Part shown: piece after piece, positions 60,874 through 64,000 of the stretch | Numbering within the stretch: position 1 is the stretch's first letter | How the letters are laid out: every line of letters begins with the position of its first letter | DNA from: an uncultured Pseudomonadota bacterium | GTDB lineage: Bacteria > Myxococcota_A > UBA796 > GCA-2862545 | Direction of reading: 5' to 3' | Length of the DNA stretch: 64,000 nucleotides | Assembly (NCBI GenBank): GCA_913061235.1 | Contig: CAJXTB010000014.1 | Span: 1-64,000, forward strand | Notes under the pieces: generated by a model | Database searches by the model: none | What the model was told of the DNA's origin: nothing | The model's input: only the letters and a program-made list of their open reading frames with translations | Made by a program: the position numbers and the translations under genes

Positions 60874-61428
60874 CTAGTCGAGTGGCTCCATCTGGTCGTC
60901 CATTTCTTCGATCGTTCGGTTGCTTCCTGTGGAAACGGACGCTGCGACAGTGACGCCACTCGCTGCTGTCGCGAAGCTTGCAGCAGGGTAGCCACTCGCT
61001 TTCCATCCGCCGGCGTTCAACTTGGCGCTGAACGCGGTGTTGGCCGTTGGAGCGAATGCGCCAAGTGGACGGTCCATCCAGACCGGACGTCCAGCCGGGT
61101 TGCGTACGAAGACCGCCCGTGGATGCACGCCCAGTGGCAGCGATGCGAGGCCCGAGCCGCTGACGAAGCCCAGCTTTGCGAACTGCAAACCGACAGGTAG
61201 CGAAGCGAGTCCGGAGCCGCCGATCTCGATGGATTCGACGTCGACGTTCATGCCCTGAAGACTGACCGTGTGGACGGTACGTGGCATGTTGAGCAGCATC
61301 TGCATGTTGAAGACCATGCCGACCGGTAGCGAAGCAAGCCCGGAGCCAGTGTTCACGACCGAGTATCCGGCACCCAAGTCGCCAAGCTCCGCATCGTTTC
61401 CCGCGGTCCAAGCGACGGATAGAGGCAA
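60874..61428 (-). CDS. Out-of-frame C-terminal part of the subtilisin-like lipoprotein, with GSGLASLPxG repeats
   Basis: Frame of 184 residues beginning at a TTG (61428) and ending at 60874. Its start joins seamlessly to the protease at 61429-61440 if one G is restored: the protease reads PTLPG and this frame continues LPLSVAWTAGNDAELGDLG. Three GSGLASLPxG repeats follow, with LQGMNVDVES and VQ-type strands between them, then an Ala/Ser/Thr-rich end. A free-standing gene is unlikely, since there is no ribosome site or signal. The complete fused product would be about 756 residues. Confidence 0.68.
   Translation of the reverse strand: MPLSVAWTAGNDAELGDLGAGYSVVNTGSGLASLPVGMVFNMQMLLNMPRTVHTVSLQGMNVDVESIEIGGSGLASLPVGLQFAKLGFVSGSGLASLPLGVHPRAVFVRNPAGRPVWMDRPLGAFAPTANTAFSAKLNAGGWKASGYPAASFATAASGVTVAASVSTGSNRTIEEMDDQMEPLD
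61129..61347 (-). repeat. GSGLASLP(V/L)G coding repeats
   Basis: Three copies of a 29-base coding repeat lie at 61319-61347, 61190-61218 and 61129-61158, each encoding GSGLASLPVG or GSGLASLPLG. They are similar in DNA and in protein. All are in the frame of the C-terminal part, not in that of the truncated protease, which supports the frameshift explanation. Confidence 0.8.
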
Positions 61429-63143
61429 CCCGGCAAGGTCGGGTCCGCTTCGAGCGCCGCAACGAGCTCTTCGAATGCTGTGGATTCATGCATCATGGAC
61501 ATGGGTGGCAAGGTCCATTCGCCGTCGACGACTACCGCGTCTGCGCGGAACATGACGGCCACATCGGTGGCGTCACTGACAGCATTGGACTGCACGGAGC
61601 ACTGGCCGGTGGCGTCCGTTGTACAGGACAACCACGTGTCACTGACGCTGCCGAGTGCGGTGACCAAGATATCGACGTTCGCTAGCGGTAGTCCGGCTTC
61701 ATCCAAGGCCATCATGTCGACGGATGGCACGACATCGGTACCATCAGCCTGAAGGTAGGGAAGCATGCCAATGTGGGCCGACTGTGGGGCAGAGGCACTG
61801 GGGGCTGCTGCAAGGGCTCCGTCGGCTTGCATCTGTCCGGCGCCTTCGCCCATCGAGAAGCTCTGTGGAACGACATCCGCCCCGAGCTGCAGATGGGCGC
61901 GCACATCTTCCGGCTGAACACCGTCCTGCAGTAGCTGTACCACTACTCCAGAAGCGACTGCCGCCGCTTGGCTGGTTCCGGCCATGAAGAAGTACTGCGT
62001 GCAGTACGGCTGGTTCAAGCGTGTGGTGTGGGCAAGAATACCGTCATTGTAGTAGTCGCCATTCAGGTTGACGCTGGTGTCTCCACCCGGAGCCATGACG
62101 TCGACGGCTGTTCCAAGGTTGCTGTACCAGGCCGGGCCTTGTGCGAATGGTGAGGTTGGAGCATGTGCACCGACTGCGATGACGCTGGGGTGAGCTGCGG
62201 GCCAAGTCACCTGGTCTGCCAGGTGATTGCCTGCAGCTCCCACCAACACCACACCGGAGTCACTGGCCAGTGACAATGCTCCGGTCAATGCGCCGGATGG
62301 CAGGTAGTCCGGGCTGAAAGACAGGCTCATGTTTGCGACGTCGGCGCCGTGCGTCATCGCCCAGTAGATACCTTCGACGAGCTCCCACTCTGTTCCACTG
62401 TTGGCACTGTCGAGCACCTTGATGGGCATGAGCGTTGCACCTGGGGCGGAGCCCATGATGGCACCATCCCCTAGAAGCGTGGTGGCAATGTGGGTTCCGT
62501 GTTGGTGGTCATCGAGCGGCCAAACATCACTGTTGATGAAGTCGTAGGGGGACTCAACGGGCACGGCGGTCAGGCTGGACACTCGTTTGTGGTACACGCC
62601 ATCTTCAATGCGGGTTGTGTAGTTGGCGCCGGAATCGAGGACCGCAACGGTGATTTCACTGAAGTCCTGCGTTTGGTAGACAGGGTCTCCGATGAATGTC
62701 AGGTGCCACTGAAGCATGCGATGCCGTCCGCTTCCGGTGGCAGCACCTTCGGTTCGGCCATTCGGATAGATGGCGTCAACCCGAGGGTCGGCGCGTAGCT
62801 TGGTAACAATGGAACCCTGTTGTGCTGGGTTGACACGGATCAGTCCGAACCCTGACAGGCCGACCGGGTGCACAGTTACGGAGTCCAGTCCGACCATAAC
62901 TTCGTCGAGGCGTGTCCCGGGAGTTGGACGAACCATGAACTCACCGGACACGTAGGTGTTCGACGCCTGAGTCGTGCTGGCGGTCTGGTCTGTGGCGTCG
63001 ACGTCATCCGGAGTGGTTCCGGTGGTTGGACCTGCTGGATCCGCTCCTTGCTGAGACTCCTGCTGCACGGCTTGACAGCCTGCGAGGGCGAGGGCGGCGA
63101 GCCCCACAGACAACCCGAGCAGGCGATGGAGGTGCGCGTTCAT
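61353..63143 (-). CDS. Subtilisin-like (S8) serine protease lipoprotein, frameshifted near its end
   Basis: Lipoprotein with signal ending LALAGC from the ATG at 63143, six bases after GAGGT. A propeptide-like region with an inhibitor-like pattern (FMVRPTPGTRLDEVMVG, SGFGLIRVN) precedes the protease domain. The triad is complete: Asp in VAVLDSGANY, His in HGTHIATTLLG and Ser in MAGTSQAAAVASGVV. A beta domain follows (PLANVDILVTALGSV). The frame ends at 61353, but after about 61440 it is probably the wrong frame, because a -1 shift continues into GSGLASLP repeats. Transcription likely starts with the kinase-like gene upstream (8-bp gap). Confidence 0.88.
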   Translation of the reverse strand: MNAHLHRLLGLSVGLAALALAGCQAVQQESQQGADPAGPTTGTTPDDVDATDQTASTTQASNTYVSGEFMVRPTPGTRLDEVMVGLDSVTVHPVGLSGFGLIRVNPAQQGSIVTKLRADPRVDAIYPNGRTEGAATGSGRHRMLQWHLTFIGDPVYQTQDFSEITVAVLDSGANYTTRIEDGVYHKRVSSLTAVPVESPYDFINSDVWPLDDHQHGTHIATTLLGDGAIMGSAPGATLMPIKVLDSANSGTEWELVEGIYWAMTHGADVANMSLSFSPDYLPSGALTGALSLASDSGVVLVGAAGNHLADQVTWPAAHPSVIAVGAHAPTSPFAQGPAWYSNLGTAVDVMAPGGDTSVNLNGDYYNDGILAHTTRLNQPYCTQYFFMAGTSQAAAVASGVVVQLLQDGVQPEDVRAHLQLGADVVPQSFSMGEGAGQMQADGALAAAPSASAPQSAHIGMLPYLQADGTDVVPSVDMMALDEAGLPLANVDILVTALGSVSDTWLSCTTDATGQCSVQSNAVSDATDVAVMFRADAVVVDGEWTLPPMSMMHESTAFEELVAALEADPTLPGCLYPSLGPRETMRSLATWVPDTRS

Positions 63144-63151
63144 AATGAACC

Positions 63152-64000
63152 TCATGATGGGAGACTGTCCATGGCAGGAATGCGCATCGTAAAGACGGCG
63201 CCGCCTTGGGGGTGATTGCAACAATTCAATGTGCCGCCGGCTTCGCTGACTCCGCGAAGCGCCGCCCGTGTCGAGTGTCGAGTACGCGCTTCGGCTTCGT
63301 TACCGATCAGGTGGTGGACACTGGGGTGTGGAAGGTCTGGGCCAAAGTCCCGAATTTCCAAGACAACGTCGTCGTGGTGGCGGTGAACCGACAGGTTGAC
63401 AACCTGACCGGAGACGCTGACGTGAAGGGCGCGAGAGAGCAGCGAGTAGATGCCTGTACGAAGGTCTTCTTCGTTGCTTTGTACCCAGGCTTCCCGGGAG
63501 GCATCTACGTCGATGGTTACGGTTAGACGCGTGGCCAAGTGACGAATCATCGCAGAGGATTCTCGGGCCAGAGCTCCGACATCTACGGGGTTGATTTTGC
63601 TGTGAGTCTCGGACTCATATCCCCCGGCAAACCTTGCCATGTCCGAGCTTGCACTGCGGACTGCTGCCATAGCATTACGACCGATTGGGGTCTGAACTTC
63701 CTGCTCAAGTACGCGTTGGGCTTCAACGAGCCGGTCGATAGCGGACTCAAGACTCTCTGTCGTTTGGCGGTTTCGGACCCGCGCTGCATCGAGGTGTTTG
63801 GCCTGTTGCTGGCGAAGAATCGAGCTTGCAGCAACACGGCACAGCGACCGTAGCGGTGCCTGTGCCGAGAGCAGTTGTTGTTCGCTGGCATGGCGGCCGT
63901 CAATGACCAAAGCGCCAAGGCGAACTCCGTCGAGGGTCATTGGGATGACCATGACGGCACGGAGTTCTAGGAGTAGCTGGCTGGTCGAGGCACGTAGATC
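63152..64000 (-). CDS. Degenerate histidine-kinase-like protein (partial; 5' end beyond the window)
   Basis: The reading frame stays open to base 64000, so the N terminus is outside the window. The visible 282 residues begin with the end of a GAF-like domain (RAVMVIPMTLDGVRLGALVIDG), then a helical dimerisation region and an ATPase-like domain. The phospho-acceptor position in the H-box pattern reads QEVQTPIG rather than HELRTPL, and the N-box Asn is replaced (YSLLSRALHV). The G1 region is DFGPDL. It may have lost kinase activity and serve as a sensor or scaffold. Its stop lies eight bases before the protease start. Confidence 0.75.
   Translation of the reverse strand, partial: DLRASTSQLLLELRAVMVIPMTLDGVRLGALVIDGRHASEQQLLSAQAPLRSLCRVAASSILRQQQAKHLDAARVRNRQTTESLESAIDRLVEAQRVLEQEVQTPIGRNAMAAVRSASSDMARFAGGYESETHSKINPVDVGALARESSAMIRHLATRLTVTIDVDASREAWVQSNEEDLRTGIYSLLSRALHVSVSGQVVNLSVHRHHDDVVLEIRDFGPDLPHPSVHHLIGNEAEARTRHSTRAALRGVSEAGGTLNCCNHPQGGAVFTMRIPAMDSLPS

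Noticed and set aside
1-64000. tRNA, rRNA, prophage or insertion sequence
   Set aside because: None was recognised by eye. A tRNA scan (tRNAscan-SE or similar) would be the decisive check, as short RNA genes are easy to miss.

Overview
The window is about 64 kb of GC-rich bacterial DNA. It carries roughly 50 protein genes and no recognisable rRNA, tRNA, CRISPR array, transposase or phage gene. The first 39 bases are not genomic: bases 6-39 match the Nextera read-2 transposase adapter, so this is the end of an assembled contig. The organism is probably a Myxococcota-type (former Deltaproteobacteria) Gram-negative. That is an inference from the many lipoproteins (about 18 lipobox signal peptides), MopE-type and thrombospondin-3 calcium-binding repeats, Asp/Thr-rich tethers, outer-membrane barrels, a BamD-like protein and several histidine kinases.

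Layout. 0.1-4.4 kb: small secreted proteins, a possibly split secreted gene (1945-3042), a thrombospondin-3 lipoprotein and a Dabb-domain protein. 4.4-9.4 kb: a large unknown protein with an HU-like tail, divergent from a molybdopterin oxidoreductase. 9.4-21 kb: envelope proteins, including a secreted hexapeptide-repeat beta-helix, two paralogous outer-membrane barrels, and a lipoprotein that joins MopE repeats to a PhoD phosphatase. 21-24 kb: cystathionine beta-synthase and pantothenate kinase. 24-38 kb: a DUF2202 ferritin-like lipoprotein, a CBS-pair protein, a Coq4-like gene divergent from a TetR regulator, a 1015-residue MopE-repeat lipoprotein, a secreted hydrolase with a decayed fragment of a second copy nearby, a spermidine-synthase-like protein and a YceI protein. 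39-41.5 kb: an OmpR/EnvZ-type two-component pair with a phased direct-repeat array upstream. 42.5-44.8 kb: an aldehyde-dehydrogenase-fold protein that has lost all three catalytic residues, with a lipoprotein partner. 44.9-52 kb: three tandem DUF4139 (MuiA-like) genes followed by an SGNH hydrolase and an AlgI-type MBOAT acyltransferase. 52-57.4 kb: a large sensor kinase divergent from selA, then a degenerate J-domain/RodZ-type HTH fusion and an RluD-type pseudouridine synthase. 57.4-64 kb: two paralogous lipoproteins, a BamD-like protein, a DUF1844 protein, and a subtilisin-like lipoprotein split by an apparent frameshift and preceded by a degenerate kinase that runs off the window.

How the genes fit together. 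Most of the window builds or modifies the cell envelope. The strongest candidate for an undescribed system is the contiguous 44.9-52 kb module. It couples three different MuiA-family proteins to an O-acyltransferase/SGNH pair of the kind that decorates exopolysaccharide. The inactive aldehyde dehydrogenase with its translationally coupled lipoprotein is the second. No function in either case is proven by sequence alone.
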